Positions 10,740-22,478 of a DNA stretch of 64,000 nucleotides are shown in pieces. Each line of letters begins with the position of its first letter. Position 1 is the first letter of the stretch. Below the pieces are notes generated by a model, which was not told the DNA's origin, searched no databases, and saw only the letters and a list, made by a program, of their open reading frames with translations. This DNA comes from Pyrrhoderma lamaoense (lineage: Eukaryota > Basidiomycota > Agaricomycetes > Hymenochaetales > Hymenochaetaceae), in contig NBAZ01000032.1 of NCBI GenBank assembly GCA_002794735.1, positions 83,849 through 147,848 of the forward strand, given 5' to 3'. A program made the position numbers and the translations under genes.

Positions 10740-13700
10740 TCAACGATTGAGCTTCCATATGCTATTATTAACTGTCACAAGCCCCTCTCGCCTCGCTGCT
10801 TCCATGAAGGCATTGAGCTGTTCGAGTGTCTGAGAATAATTCGGAGCAAGCCTTAACATCGTCTGAATTCGGTCAAGAGGTAATGCACCTATGTTCGTGA
10901 GCATTCCTTCAATGTATCTCCAGTAAACTCGCATCTGCTCCGTTTCTTGTTGTTGTGCTGGCGAGACAGCGGGGGCTTGTTCTTCAATAACGACTGAAAA
11001 CAACAAATTAGCTTCGATAAAAAAAGCTCCGGATAGATGAAACTATCTACATACCATCACGAGCGACACCTGATCGAACCTGAGAAGTACCTTCACTATC
11101 TACCTCCTCCAGAAGTAAGAAGACACCGTCTTCCTCTTCACGGACAACACCACGATCGACCCACGAATCAAGTGCCTTTCGTACCGAACTTGTTCCGACA
11201 TTCAATTCCTTACTCAGATTTGAAACACTCCAACGCTCTAAGATGCGGGTAAAATGGGTAAGTACGAGAAATCGATGCATTCACAACCTGTTCAAGAATG
11301 ATACGCACCGTTGGATGAGAATAAGTCTATGATAGCAGCTTCTATAGGAGGAACGGTAAAATCTAGAGTCCTGTCTTTCAGATCGAGAGTTAGATCAACT
11401 GTCCCCAATTGAGGAAGGAAACGCAGTTTTTTGTCTTGTTTGAAATCCTTGAAGTCTTTAGAATATTCTTCCATAGCCCTAGTCGTGCTAGTATCAGCAT
11501 CAACCTTGACCCCACTTTAGATAGGCGCTTACTGTTTGAGTTGACCGGCATGGCCATTGAGTCTGCTTGTAATGTGGGCCAGAAATGTTTTGAGATAATG
11601 GTTGGGTGAAGTATAGACTAATTTTGACTCAGACAAGAAAGTAAACCCTAAATGCTGACCGAACGTACCGGTCTTTGAGCTTGTACATGTTGGTTGATAC
11701 GCCTTGATTCAGTCATATCTCGTAGCATAACTTCACAAACCTGAAGAGCCGCCTCCCCAAAACGAACTTTTAGGATTTCAATATTTCGCCTCTGCAGAAC
11801 ATATCAACAAAACACGATACGAAAACCTTTCTAGTGGCAAGTTTTACCTCTTTCTCAAATTTTCCGTCAGAGATAGCAAGAAGGCGCTGGGCGAGAAGAA
11901 CCTGAAGCTCCTTCACAAATAGATCCTTCGAATCGTATATACTAACGAGGGTACTAATTGTATCTCCAGGTTTACTTGTACGGAACTCTGTTGATAAAGA
12001 GCACAGACAGTCGTTTAATTATCACTCATCCACGACATCAGTAATCCGCAAGCGACTTACCAGGTCCGGCATCGATAGGTTCGGGCTCCCAGTTATGATC
12101 TGAATAATCCTCGGCGTGCATCTGCAGAGGTTGGGGCGGCTCATTTTCATCCAAGAGATCGCCCCCTTCTCCGACAAGGCTACTAACTATACAACGGATT
12201 GTATCAGACCTTTCTCTACGTGAAATGGGTGTGGCCTGTTAGACTTAGTATAGACTGTATGATAGACTATAATTATGTACCTGAGATAACGCCTAATCGG
12301 ATCCGCAATCTTATGAAGTAATACGCCAGGTGGGTCGATTATGCGTAAACAACGAATCATGTTTGTATACTGGATTATAATGGATTTTGTATCTGCTCCT
12401 GGATGAAGTAAACGGTTTCGGTTGCTGGTTTATGGAAAAAATCAATACAGTTTTCACCAATTATCAATATGACGTACCTCTGCCTTATAGTTGCAACGAG
12501 CGCTGTTCGCATGTCAACTCGTTGCAAGCAGTCCTGCAGATAGCGAGATTTAGGGCGATAAAGAGGTAGCAGAAGTTGAAACTTACACGTAAGTCGAGAA
12601 GGGCTGGCGCCGAATCAGGAAAATCGACAAAAATATCGAATATTTCAGAAATTCTGCAATTCACATGAGCCTCGAAGTATACATTGATTTGAAAATGCGC
12701 ACCTAAGCTCGCAAAGCGACTTGCACACATGATAGTCAAACCTTTGACCTATGCTTGATAGCATAATGGTTGTTTCTTCCTCTTAATTCAGAAGAAATCA
12801 GTTATCAACCGACCTCTGCGAAAAGTTACCAAACGCACGTGTCCTAGCCCCTCTTGCATATGGCAATGTCATCCAGGGTACGATTTTGTCCCTCATCCAT
12901 TCTCTCATTCCAGGAAGTACTCGTTCACGCCATACACCCACGCACGTCTCTTGCACCCTGAGTTCAATACGCTCGTAACAAACGCTCGCAACGAGATTCT
13001 CATAACGATCAAGAAGTCCAAGAATATCAAATGCATACCAAAGCTGTGGTTCTTGTTCGGCGTCGATGGTAGATTCACAAAGTCTCTTGAAGGCTCCGGG
13101 AAAGGTAGGGGGAGAGCAGAGAACAGGTGAGTTTGAAATTCAGTATTGAATGTAGTTGAAAGAAGGGATCCAAGCCTGAAACGGATAGGATGAGAGAAGA
13201 AAAACGAAGTTAAGATATCAGTAGTCTTACTCCGGAACAGGAGCCCACGCCTTACACCAGCCAGCAATTCGGAACATCATCCTTCTTATGACCTCCACTT
13301 CTTTTGAGGACTATTATTCAATATCATCTGAATGTATTCAAGTACAAGGATATCTACCTCATATTCTTCCATGAATGCGTCAACCTCTTCTGTGACTATA
13401 TGAAATTGCTTTCTCAAGTCCTCTATTCACAAATGCTAGATATTTGACCCGATATAACGAACAATGTGGGAGAACTCACGAACAAAACATTCAACCAAAA
13501 TCCATAGCATCTTTGCACGGCTATACACTGGAAAGCTTCTTTCAGCTTGATTGGATCTGAGTATAGTTGCATTTTAGTTATGCTAGCCCTTGTGGTTCAA
13601 AGTTTTCAGCATACCGAAATCGCGCTCTCTATTAACTCTTATGTCCCGAGGCCAAAGAAACTTTTGAGCGGTTGACCAAGCCTTTTCAATTATGAGTCGT

Positions 13701-13886
13701 TAGTTATAAGATGATTAGCCCAAAGAGAATTACAGATAGGGTCAGGATAGGTTCAACTCACTCAGAGAAGGCCATAATTCCACTGATTCCAGGATTGCTT
13801 CCATTTAGTCTTTGCTGTGCATAATCCCATTTCTCGCGAACCAAGATTTTAATTGCGTTGCTCTCAGCGAGGCCATTGTGGCTCAT
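10740..13886 (-). CDS. APC2: Anaphase-promoting complex subunit 2 (cullin-like)
   Basis: Scaffold subunit of the APC/C ubiquitin ligase, nuclear, cell-cycle essential. Start ATG at 13886 gives MSHNGLAESNAI. Middle exons carry LWYAFDILGLLDRYENLVA and WMRDKIVPWM, typical of the Apc2 helical region. Exons near 11290-11480 carry the cullin-fold segment LRFLPQLGTVDLTLDL and VPPIEAAIIDLFSS. The exon at 11047-11280 is a winged helix (WSVSNLSKELNVGTSSVRKALDSWV). The last exon is the Apc2 C-terminal domain (MRVYWRYIEGMLTN through REGLVTVNNSIWKLNR). Many short introns; I did not fix every join. The gene lies head-to-tail with AMP deaminase, 280 nt apart, and diverges from the amidase gene. Confidence 0.92.
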
Positions 13887-14281
13887 TTTCTTCTGACAAA
13901 ACTTAATAGAGGGGAAGTATAGCTTCTTTGTGAGTCTATGCGGACGTTTTCAAATTTAAGGACCAGTTGAGTTGCTGTGAGAGAGGCGTTAAGGGGCAGC
14001 TTATGATGACAAGTGGTCGCGAGACGCGGTCACGTTTTCATACGCTTCAGTTCTTCCGATGTTTTCTGCTTATGAATTGATTTCAAACTTCTCGAGTTCT
14101 TGAATTGACCGTCCAAGTTTTCTGAGTTTTAGATTTTTCAATGCTGTAAATAATGTCTGCTGCGCGATGAATTGAACACTGGGTTCAGCGTATAATAATG
14201 TGCTCGATACTGTATTAGGGACATGTCATTGTGACTGTTTGAACTGCCGTCAACACACGCGACTTAGTCATAAATCAATAC
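13887..14281. promoter_or_regulatory. Divergent promoter region between APC2 and the amidase gene
   Basis: About 390 nt separates the two divergent starts. The amidase side has a pyrimidine-rich stretch just after the upstream ATG. No recognised binding site stands out. Confidence 0.45.
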
Positions 14282-15615
14282 ATGTTATCAATCTCTTACA
14301 ACCATTTCTTTCGACTTCCTGTCCCACAAATATTGCAGTTCCTCAAATTGACGAAAAGTAGTTACCTCACTAGAAGTTGTCTATCAGCTCACAGATTACT
14401 GACCCAGCATGTTACGGAGATGGCCAACCCCAAATTAAAAGTTGCTATTGTTCAATTTGCACCACTTGTTCGTTAGTTTTGTTCTAATTAACACCAGAAA
14501 CTGATAAATTTAAAGATTCGAATGTGGAGGAGAATATTGACAAGGCTTCTAAATATTGCTCCTCGTATGTCTTGATGCAAAGAAAACTCTTGCTTTTAGT
14601 GATATCGGTCCTTTGAGTTTAGTTTAAGACCAGGATCAGTTGATCTCGTGTGCCTTCCAGAGATGATTTTTACTGGTATCAGAACACTCTGTTCTCATCA
14701 TCATCTCAATGATCTCATATCTGTTCCAGGCTATGATTTCCCAGGGGCTGAGGCTATCACCCCTTACCTTGAAGAACCTAGAACTGGTCCAACATCGCAA
14801 TTCTGCGAATCATTGGCTAGAAGACTCAAATGCTATGTTGTGGCCGGTTATCCAGAAGCTCTTAGTGATGAAGAAAAGGGAGCTTGTCGAGATGGATCAT
14901 CCATAGTGGGCGCAAATAGTGCCATATTATTCGACCGAGATGGTAATTTTTTGGGAAACTATCGAAAGGTAAACATGTACGAAACGGATAAGACGTGGGC
15001 AAAGCCTGGTAAGCTCACTCCTATGCTTGTGCTTACACCCTATGTTTCTGAATTATAGTGCTGTGGAATTTCAGGGACAGATTTCCAAACGTTTTCATTT
15101 GATACTTTACCTAAAGGTCTACAGAACGTTACGATTGGCATATGCATGGACCTTAACCCGCGTTCTTCAGATATATGGTCCCTTCAAGATGTACCTTATG
15201 AAATTGCGGATTACTGTCTAAATGTTGTAGGAAAACCCCGGACTAACATACTGGTACTCCTCAACGCTTGGCTGGACTCAAAAGAAGAACCAGATTCGCG
15301 ATGGGATCTAAGTACATTGAACTACTGGATAAGGAGGCTTCGACCACTCTGGGATAGGGAATATAAAGCCGATCATTCTGAGAACAAAGAAGAAGAAGAA
15401 GTTAATGACACACTCGTTGTCATATGCAACCGGTGCGGACAAGACAACGGTGAGCTGCCTCCTTACAGATCACTCGTAACAGCTATTAATATGCAATCTC
15501 AGACACATTATTTGCGGGCACTTCGGCCATATTAAGGTTGCGATATGGCAGTAAGCCAGATGTTCTTGGTGTTTTTGGACGAGATGAAGAAGGAGTCAAA
15601 ATATTCGCGGTGTAA
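14282..15615 (+). CDS. NTA1: Protein N-terminal amidase (nitrilase superfamily)
   Basis: Deamidates N-terminal Asn/Gln of proteins, the first step of the tertiary branch of the Arg/N-degron pathway. The nitrilase triad is visible: Glu in VCLPEMIFTGI, Lys in NYRKVNMYETDKTW, Cys in GICMDLNPRSSD. The second Glu-containing region is degenerate in my reading. Five exons join in phase, with introns after PLVH, CSS, KPG and DND, and the protein ends VKIFAV. Two in-frame starts exist: 14282 gives an extra 46 residues, rich in Leu/Arg/Lys/Ser and almost free of acidic residues, resembling a mitochondrial presequence; 14420 gives MANPKLKVAIVQFAPLV, the usual start of the catalytic domain. No frame breaks seen. 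Confidence 0.88.
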
Positions 15616-15994
15616 TGATATGATATTTGAGTGATTTACTAATGGCGCTCATAGATAAGTTAGATTAAAGTGCGGATAAACTCAATATCTATCTAATGCT
15701 TTGTTGGCCAGGAGACTATTAATCATCCTATGGTCACGTAGGAGGATTGCCATCATGATCTACACTTGAGTGTTTTGCTATTAATACACTATTATGTAGC
15801 CTTGAGTATTATGTCATCAATGTCTATCTACCTGAATTATAATTAAATTTGGGTCCGTTGGTAATCGTGAGAATAACAACAACACCTACTTCTACTTGTA
15901 CCCTTACCGTAGTCCTCACTGTGCTTAAGCGTCATCATCCCCTCTTGCTCTCACTGTCGCAAACTCGACAAAATTCAAAACTATCCTGTCTCAG
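15616..15994. other. Intergenic region upstream of the MAPKK gene
   Basis: Holds the amidase 3' end and the MAPKK upstream region. The last 80 nt before the start are C/T-rich, as often seen at fungal transcription starts. No other feature seen. Confidence 0.45.
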
Positions 15995-17702
15995 ATGGCA
16001 ACCCCAATCGTGCGTAAAAAAAGAAACTTTAAAGCACTACAACTCGATGTAACCAAATCCACTCAACCACAACCCGCAACTACTGCACCGTCGATGCAAG
16101 TACAGGCTACGGAACCTGTGGCGACCCGTCCTCCTCCCCAAGCCAACGGCCGAAAGAGGCCTCCACCTATGAAACTTGTGCCGAAGACGCAGCCAAATAT
16201 CATACCCTCAGAGGACAACCTTTTGACCGTCAACGCCGATAAGTCCAACTCCGCACCGTCTACTGGCCTAAACTCAGCTTCACGTCCTGGTCTTCATAAT
16301 GATTTGACTCAGAAACTAGCAAATCTGGATATGAACGCAGAAACAAAATATGATCTCCGAAATGAAGACTTAGAGGAGCTACAAGAGCTAGGCCAAGGTA
16401 ACGGCGGAAGCGTCAAAAAAGTGAGGCATACGCCGACAGGGAAAACTATGGCTAAGAAGGTTTGTGTTTACTATCTCTCTCTTCGCCCGTATCGACTCGT
16501 GCTTTACTGTACCATCTCTCTCCGTGCTAATCCTAAGAGTTGATTGTTTCATAGCATAGAAATGTGCTCTTCATCACTGTGTACAACTTTACTCATCTCT
16601 CCCATAGATTGTTCTGATTGACGCCAAACCTTCTGTACGAAAACAAATATTACGCGAACTTCAAATCATGCATGATTGTCATAGCAGCTATATTATCTCC
16701 TTCTATGGTGCATTCCTATCAGACCCTAATATATGCATATGTATGGAGCATATGGATAAAGGTTCACTGGATGGTATCTACAAGCGAATTGGTCCCATTG
16801 ATATTGAGGTGGTCGGTAGAGTTGCTCTAGCGGTTCTTGAAGGCCTTACATATCTGTATGATGTTCACAGGATTATTCACCGTGGTATGCTTTCACCTCA
16901 TGTCATGAAATCGCCTTTCTTTGTTTACGTCTTTACTATCAGACATCAAGCCTTCAAATATCCTGTGTAATTCTTCCGGACAAATCAAAATCTGTGACTT
17001 TGGAGTCTCGGGCGAACTAATTAATTCTATCGCCGATACATTTGTAGGAACGTCAACTTACATGAGCGTGAGCCTCAATCAGCATTTCGTGATTGTCATT
17101 TTTCTAGAATAACACGGTGTCATGCCTTTTTTCTCACAGCCAGAGCGTATTCAAGGTGCACAATACACGGTTAAATCAGATGTATGGTCACTTGGCATTT
17201 CATTGATCGAACTGGCGCTAGGGAGATTCCCTTTTTCAGAAGATGACGCTTCTGATTCTGACCTATCTGATCTTGAAGATCTTGAGGGTACACTTTCGCC
17301 TCAGCGCCCAGGATCCCTTTATGGGCTGCCGCTACCAAAAAAGAAGGAAAAGAAGGAGAAAATGAGTAAACGCGATAAGAGGAAAAGCAAGGGAGTCAGT
17401 CTCCAAGGTGGAGGGATGACAATGAGCATATTGGAGCTATTACAGCATATTGTGAATGAACCCGCTCCACGGCTAGTACCTGAGGGACGATTCCCGAAAG
17501 AAGCAGAGACGTTTGTAGATAGCTGTCTGCTCAAGGACCCAGATGAGCGACAAACTCCAAAAGACCTCTTGGTGCGTTTCTTTCAAAGAAGTCGTGAAAA
17601 ACGTGCTAAAAACATTTTCTCGGTTCTATGTAGAATCACCCCTGGATCATACAATCCCGGGAATCGTCTATTGACTTAGAAGTTTGGGCAAACACCTTCT
17701 AG
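15995..17702 (+). CDS. MAP kinase kinase, Ste7/Fuz7 type
   Basis: Dual-specificity MAPK kinase of the pheromone/mating and filamentation cascade. An N-terminal low-complexity region of about 110 residues contains RKRPPPMKL, a plausible MAPK docking site. Kinase motifs: [11 protein letters not shown] (Gly loop), MAKKIVLIDAK (beta3 Lys), [36 protein letters not shown], activation loop SIADT with the two phospho-acceptors of the Ste7 class, GTSTYMSPERIQG, SDVWSLG. A charged Lys-rich insert ([19 protein letters not shown]) precedes [18 protein letters not shown], as in basidiomycete homologues. Four introns are in phase; the last ends at 17631 and the C-terminus reads [27 protein letters not shown] separates it from the Mkk1 (SIAKT) and Pbs2 classes. 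No frame breaks. Confidence 0.93.
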
Positions 17703-18782
17703 TCATTTTCCCTCATTCATCTTCCTTTTTTGTATGCTTTTTTGTAACTTTAAATCTATTCCTGTATTCTCCGTTATACCAGATACTCTCAATCTTCCCC
17801 ATAGCTGAGCATTTTCCCTCGGGGCCGGCTCCTGCTTGAAACTGCTATCGACATATACCGGGCTCTTCGATCCCCGATAATCGATCTTTTCTTTACCATT
17901 TACCTGCTTTTCCTCTCTCCTTTCCTTGTGATTAGTAGGCATAACTTCGTTTTCAGAGTGAGCAATATTAAATGAAAGAAAGTGTATGTATCATATACAA
18001 TTGTATAGGCTCTTGGATTCATAGGATTATGCAATATTTTCCAAAATAACCAACCTCTCTTATTTATTTGCATGACTAGCGGGTAGATAAACGTGAGAAA
18101 AATTTACCAGCGTTCTGAAATACGTCTTTTTTCAACTCACCAACTTGGTTTGCTTCGGAGAAGCTGGAAACGTATTAGAGCTTACGGTGCTTTTGCTTAG
18201 TTATGTTCACACAATCAACGCCTAACTAGGAATCAAACTGCACCTTTCAAGTTCTTATGCTAGGAACGTATTGTTTCGCTAGGTGTGCGGGCTCAAAATT
18301 GTTCTTGTTTAAAATTGTGATCTCTTCCATTTCTTTTGGCTTTTTTGCACAATACAAGGTTGTCATGATGGAACTATATGGATATGACATCTACTAATCT
18401 GCTGATGCGAGAGTTTATAGTGTAAAAGTTGAATATGAGAATGAAATTAAAGTGCGTCTACTTTATACTTCCTGACTTCTGCATTCTGCTTCTGACTAGA
18501 CAATAAGCTGAAATTAAGAATATAATATATATATATAAGCTGACAGTGTGCGTACCTCGTTGCGTGTGTTCATGGGGCGCTTTGAAGTCTCTACGGCTCA
18601 GCACAAAAAACTAGATAAAAAACTTATTTTAGATAGAAATGTAGACTGCGACGTCCAGTCCAACCTTCCTTAGTAAAGGAACTAACTAAAATAATACCTG
18701 ATATCCTATTAAATATATATTGCAAATACTTAACATAGGTTCGTGTTGGTAGCAATGCTGAGATGTCTGTCTATCTTTCTAT
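17703..18782. other. Convergent intergenic region
   Basis: Separates the 3' ends of the MAPKK and lipase genes. It is AT-rich with an (AT)n run near 18520-18540 and no convincing open frame. The frame at 17703-17942 (minus) shows no recognisable domain. Confidence 0.5.
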
Positions 18783-20725
18783 CTATAATCCGTCGTCGTA
18801 CAGCTTTCGGCAGAGCGAGACATACAAACGTTCAAGATCGAATTTGAGCCGAGGGTCTTCACCCGATTCTTTCTTCTTCACGGAATCTACACGTCGCCTT
18901 TCCTCTTCTTCCTATTGAAAGATTTGAGTGACAAGGACTGTGAAGGCGGCAAAGGGATGATGGACTTACAGATTCTGAGCCACGAGTTGTTAAAACAGAA
19001 GCAGACGTCACCTGATTCGTAGCCCAGTCTATCAGAGCAGAGACTTTTCCGTTGATGATCTTAGCATTATATCATCGATCTCGAATTTTTTGGCGTTGGC
19101 AGTAGCTTGAGGATCTTGTGAACTATTGTTATTACTGACAACACTCTTATCACCTTTTTCTTTCTCTCGCTCCTTGCGCTCTTCATTCCTCTTTATCCCG
19201 AGTAGTCTGATCCATTCTTTATAATTCAATGGATCCGAGAGGCTATTGAGTATGCCAGCAGGCAAGTGAATGTTGACGTGCCAGTCGCGGTCTCCACCGC
19301 TCGTGACACCAAGACCTCGGGCACCACGAACATCCCAATGATCACATCCTTCAAGTATTCCAAGAAACTCTCCCCATCGCGCGCTTCGAACGCTTACAAG
19401 ACCGTCGTGTCCCCATTCTTCACTCTCAGGGTTTGGATGCGACTCCTTGCTTGTTTTTCTGATTCGTCAAGTACAGTTTTTGGAAGCCAAAGGGGATGGA
19501 ATACAGACATGGCATCTGTTCTGGCAGCTACAGAGTAGTAGCGCACACGGGATCGTCTGGAGTTGTTGGATTGAATTCATTGTTAAGATAATGTGTACTT
19601 AAGTTAGCGTAGGCCGGAGAGTCGAAAACGGATAATAAATATGTCGTAAGAGAAGAGAATAGGGCGGTATTGTTGCCGTCCCAGAAGCCGCTTCAGTTGC
19701 TTCTTTGGCTTCGCGCTGGAATTTACCAATTCCGATGTTTTCCTAGATTGGAAGAAGGGGATACTCTTAATTATAGAATATATGGTACTGCATGTCTACG
19801 CACCATACACCAATCCATGAAGGGGCTTCCGCGATGTGGAGTACAAATCGAGGTTAGTGATACAGGTGTGTAATCCTTCGGTTTTACATGTGTGATAAGG
19901 TGTCTACAATCCAACCCACCCATAGAGTGTGCCATGAAATTGATTTCTCGGCCACGTGCCTCTTCTTTTAGGTATTGGTTCATCTTCTCTGAGCGCGAAG
20001 CGATTGAGCCAGTCCTATTATGAGATTAAGCAAACGTCAGATTGGAGGCAACTTGAAGCACAGACCCTGGGACACCAGTGACCAAAACCTCTGCTCCGAT
20101 TTTGTCCCGCAGCACCTTTAGCACACTACCCCAGTAATGCGATTGTAGTAATGGAAAAGACGAGGGTCCGCGAACATCATACCCGTATAAACCTTATAAT
20201 CGAATTGTTTACAATATGCCTATGAGTACATTGGTCGAGAGGCGTACCGTGACATAGAACTATCGGATTACGAGGCTTCCGAACTGGATCAAAGAGTGCT
20301 GGATTCATCATTAATATCTGGATAGTTGACAATGGCGCTTTTGAAGTGTATGAAGAATTTTGAGCTGATGGAACAGTTTCATTCGCCTTAATGGAAGCAG
20401 AGCCTTCATTCATCGTTGTTTTTCTCGTATCATAGGTAACTCTACATCCAGTTTCGCCTGTTCAGAGTAAAACAACGTCAATGTTTTTCTGTCATAACAA
20501 ACGGCACATAGATCTCACGTACTTGAACTATAATTCGTTGGCCCTGTGTGCCTGTAAGGGGTTTCTTGGGATATCCGAAGGTCCACGGTGCACTTGAGCA
20601 TCCTCCTTACGATCCAACTCAGATTTTAGGACGAGCAGATACTGATTTGAAATAGTCAAGGAGACGACATTAAAAAGTCTGCGAAGGAAAAGTGCAACCG
20701 GGATTGGAAACGACAAGTTGTACAT
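18783..20725 (-). CDS. Tgl2-like triacylglycerol lipase (alpha/beta hydrolase)
   Basis: Alpha/beta-hydrolase resembling yeast Tgl2, a mitochondrial triacylglycerol lipase. From ATG at 20725 a hydrophobic/basic leader (FPIPVALFLRRLFNVV) is followed by WTFGYPKKPLTG, NPIVLCHGLYGYD, SHYWGSVLKVLR, the nucleophile elbow FMAHSMGGLDCRHLI, TPHRGSPFMDWCM, WGHDGLVSVRSARWGEFLG (likely acid Asp) and EGCDHWDVRG (likely catalytic His). The end, LERLYVSLCRKLYDDGL, matches related fungal lipases. About seven introns. The frame slips by one base at about 20590-20597 and 19427-19433; the latter could instead be a 50-nt in-phase intron that would delete VLDESEKQARSRIQT. Family is clear, subcellular site is inferred. 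Confidence 0.85.
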
Positions 20726-22478
20726 TCCAGTCGCCGGTGAAGTTAGGGATACATGGGAGGGGAGCAGAGACTAATGGTCAACAAATATGCTAACCCAGAG
20801 GGATGTTAATACACACAAGCAAGCAGAAGACGAAGGTGCCGCGGGTCAGGCGATCAGAATTTTAATCGCAATGACGTGACCATCCACGTGTACATGTACG
20901 GTACCGTTGGGGTTACCCACAACTCCGAGTCACAGTGATACTTGTCTCGGTCACCATTTGGGCTACTGATATACTGGAAAACAAGATGTTTAAGATGAAG
21001 AATCTTTCAGTATCTGGTTTTTCAGTGTATACTTGTATTCTAAGACTGATGTTGTTATCTGATAATCCATGTCATCAGCGTGTAAGTTAGCGGATCCATA
21101 GTTTGTTAGGATATTCTTGAATAGCCTGGCCGGCAAATGTGTAATTGACCGAGTACAATGCCTTGTCAGCCAGCTTTCTGTTGCCTCCCATGTCTAGCTT
21201 CGTCCCACATCCCTGAAGCAAAGGATTGATTCTACACATGTCGAGTACGAAATCATATTCTATTATTATGTACTGCGATCAGAGATAGAATACAACAAGT
21301 CAGCCTTTCGGAGAAAATGCAACTGACAGTAGTTCACTATCAGCATGTTTCTCCGGAAAGATAGTTCGTACCAATGGATTTGGAATAGTATACTCTATAA
21401 ATGACTTGGTTCTTGATGCTGCAGCTGTCTAAGTGTATTTTATGTACTTCAGCTCGCCTCTGCTACGTTGTTAGGAATACCACATGTATACTCTACTTCC
21501 TGGCTGTTCGTTTAATGGTATAGTGTGTGTGATATCAATAGGGAATCAGAACCCCATTCCCAAGCGTGTGGTTATCTTTTTAATTTGAGTGTATAAATAT
21601 GATATTTACTTACACTTTTCGTCAATATAATCTCATCCAAACTCCTGTTCAAAGCGAACAATGCATCAAATAGATATGAGACGAATCATATATAGCATCT
21701 ATCTCTTTTGAGGAGTACAAAGATCATCTCCCCGGTGGATATAAGCGAGAAGTGATAACTATGGTATCGATCAGTAGATCAGTCGTGGACTACGGTAGCA
21801 GAGAATAAATCTTCAAACAAAAGAAAGCACGTTTCATAATGCTGCTACTGTCAAGTTCAGCTCTGTTGAAACCTCCCAATATGTTAGTAAGTCTCCGTGA
21901 TCATTCGAATCCTATGCTTTACGAACAGACTTTTTCAATAGCAATCATACTTTTGGTATGTGACACCAAGGCGATGGTAGTAGATATCGGGAAAGAACAT
22001 AGTCGTTTGATATGTAAGGTCAAGCAGTACCCATGTAAATTTGTATACTCATTTTTGTATTGCAACTCATGAGGTTCGTTGAAAATGCCCTCTTGGTACC
22101 GTTTGTGAACAAAATGATTCCATGTCTACCGCCTCATTGTCTGTTACTAGTGTGCATTATTATCTGCGCTGAAGAGGATTGAATCGCTAATCTATAGAAA
22201 CTGAATTAAGAATGATTTTCAAGGTGCCAAAAAACCTACAATTTCATTACTATAGATAAAGTCGTAAAACGAGACATGAGTGTAAACAAATAAAATGAAG
22301 TTGTGGTATATTAAATCCAATGTGAGCACTTGCTATATATTGACATGTATTTGTACAATGCGGGGAAAGCCTGATAAGATAGCAAATTCAAAAGCAATGA
22401 GAAAAACAAAACACTAAGATGGCTAATATAAAGATACATAAACCATAAACCATAAAACATAAAACATAAAACGTCCCT
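20726..22478. other. Intergenic region, lipase promoter and 3' flank of FunK1 copy 2
   Basis: About 1.75 kb without a supported gene. The proximal part is the lipase upstream region. The distal end (about 22330-22480) is the copy 2 3' flank, with the TTGTACAATGCGG word shared with copy 3 and a repeated AAACCATA/AAACATA tract at 22440-22470. The 77-residue frame at 21839-22072 has no recognised domain. Confidence 0.5.
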
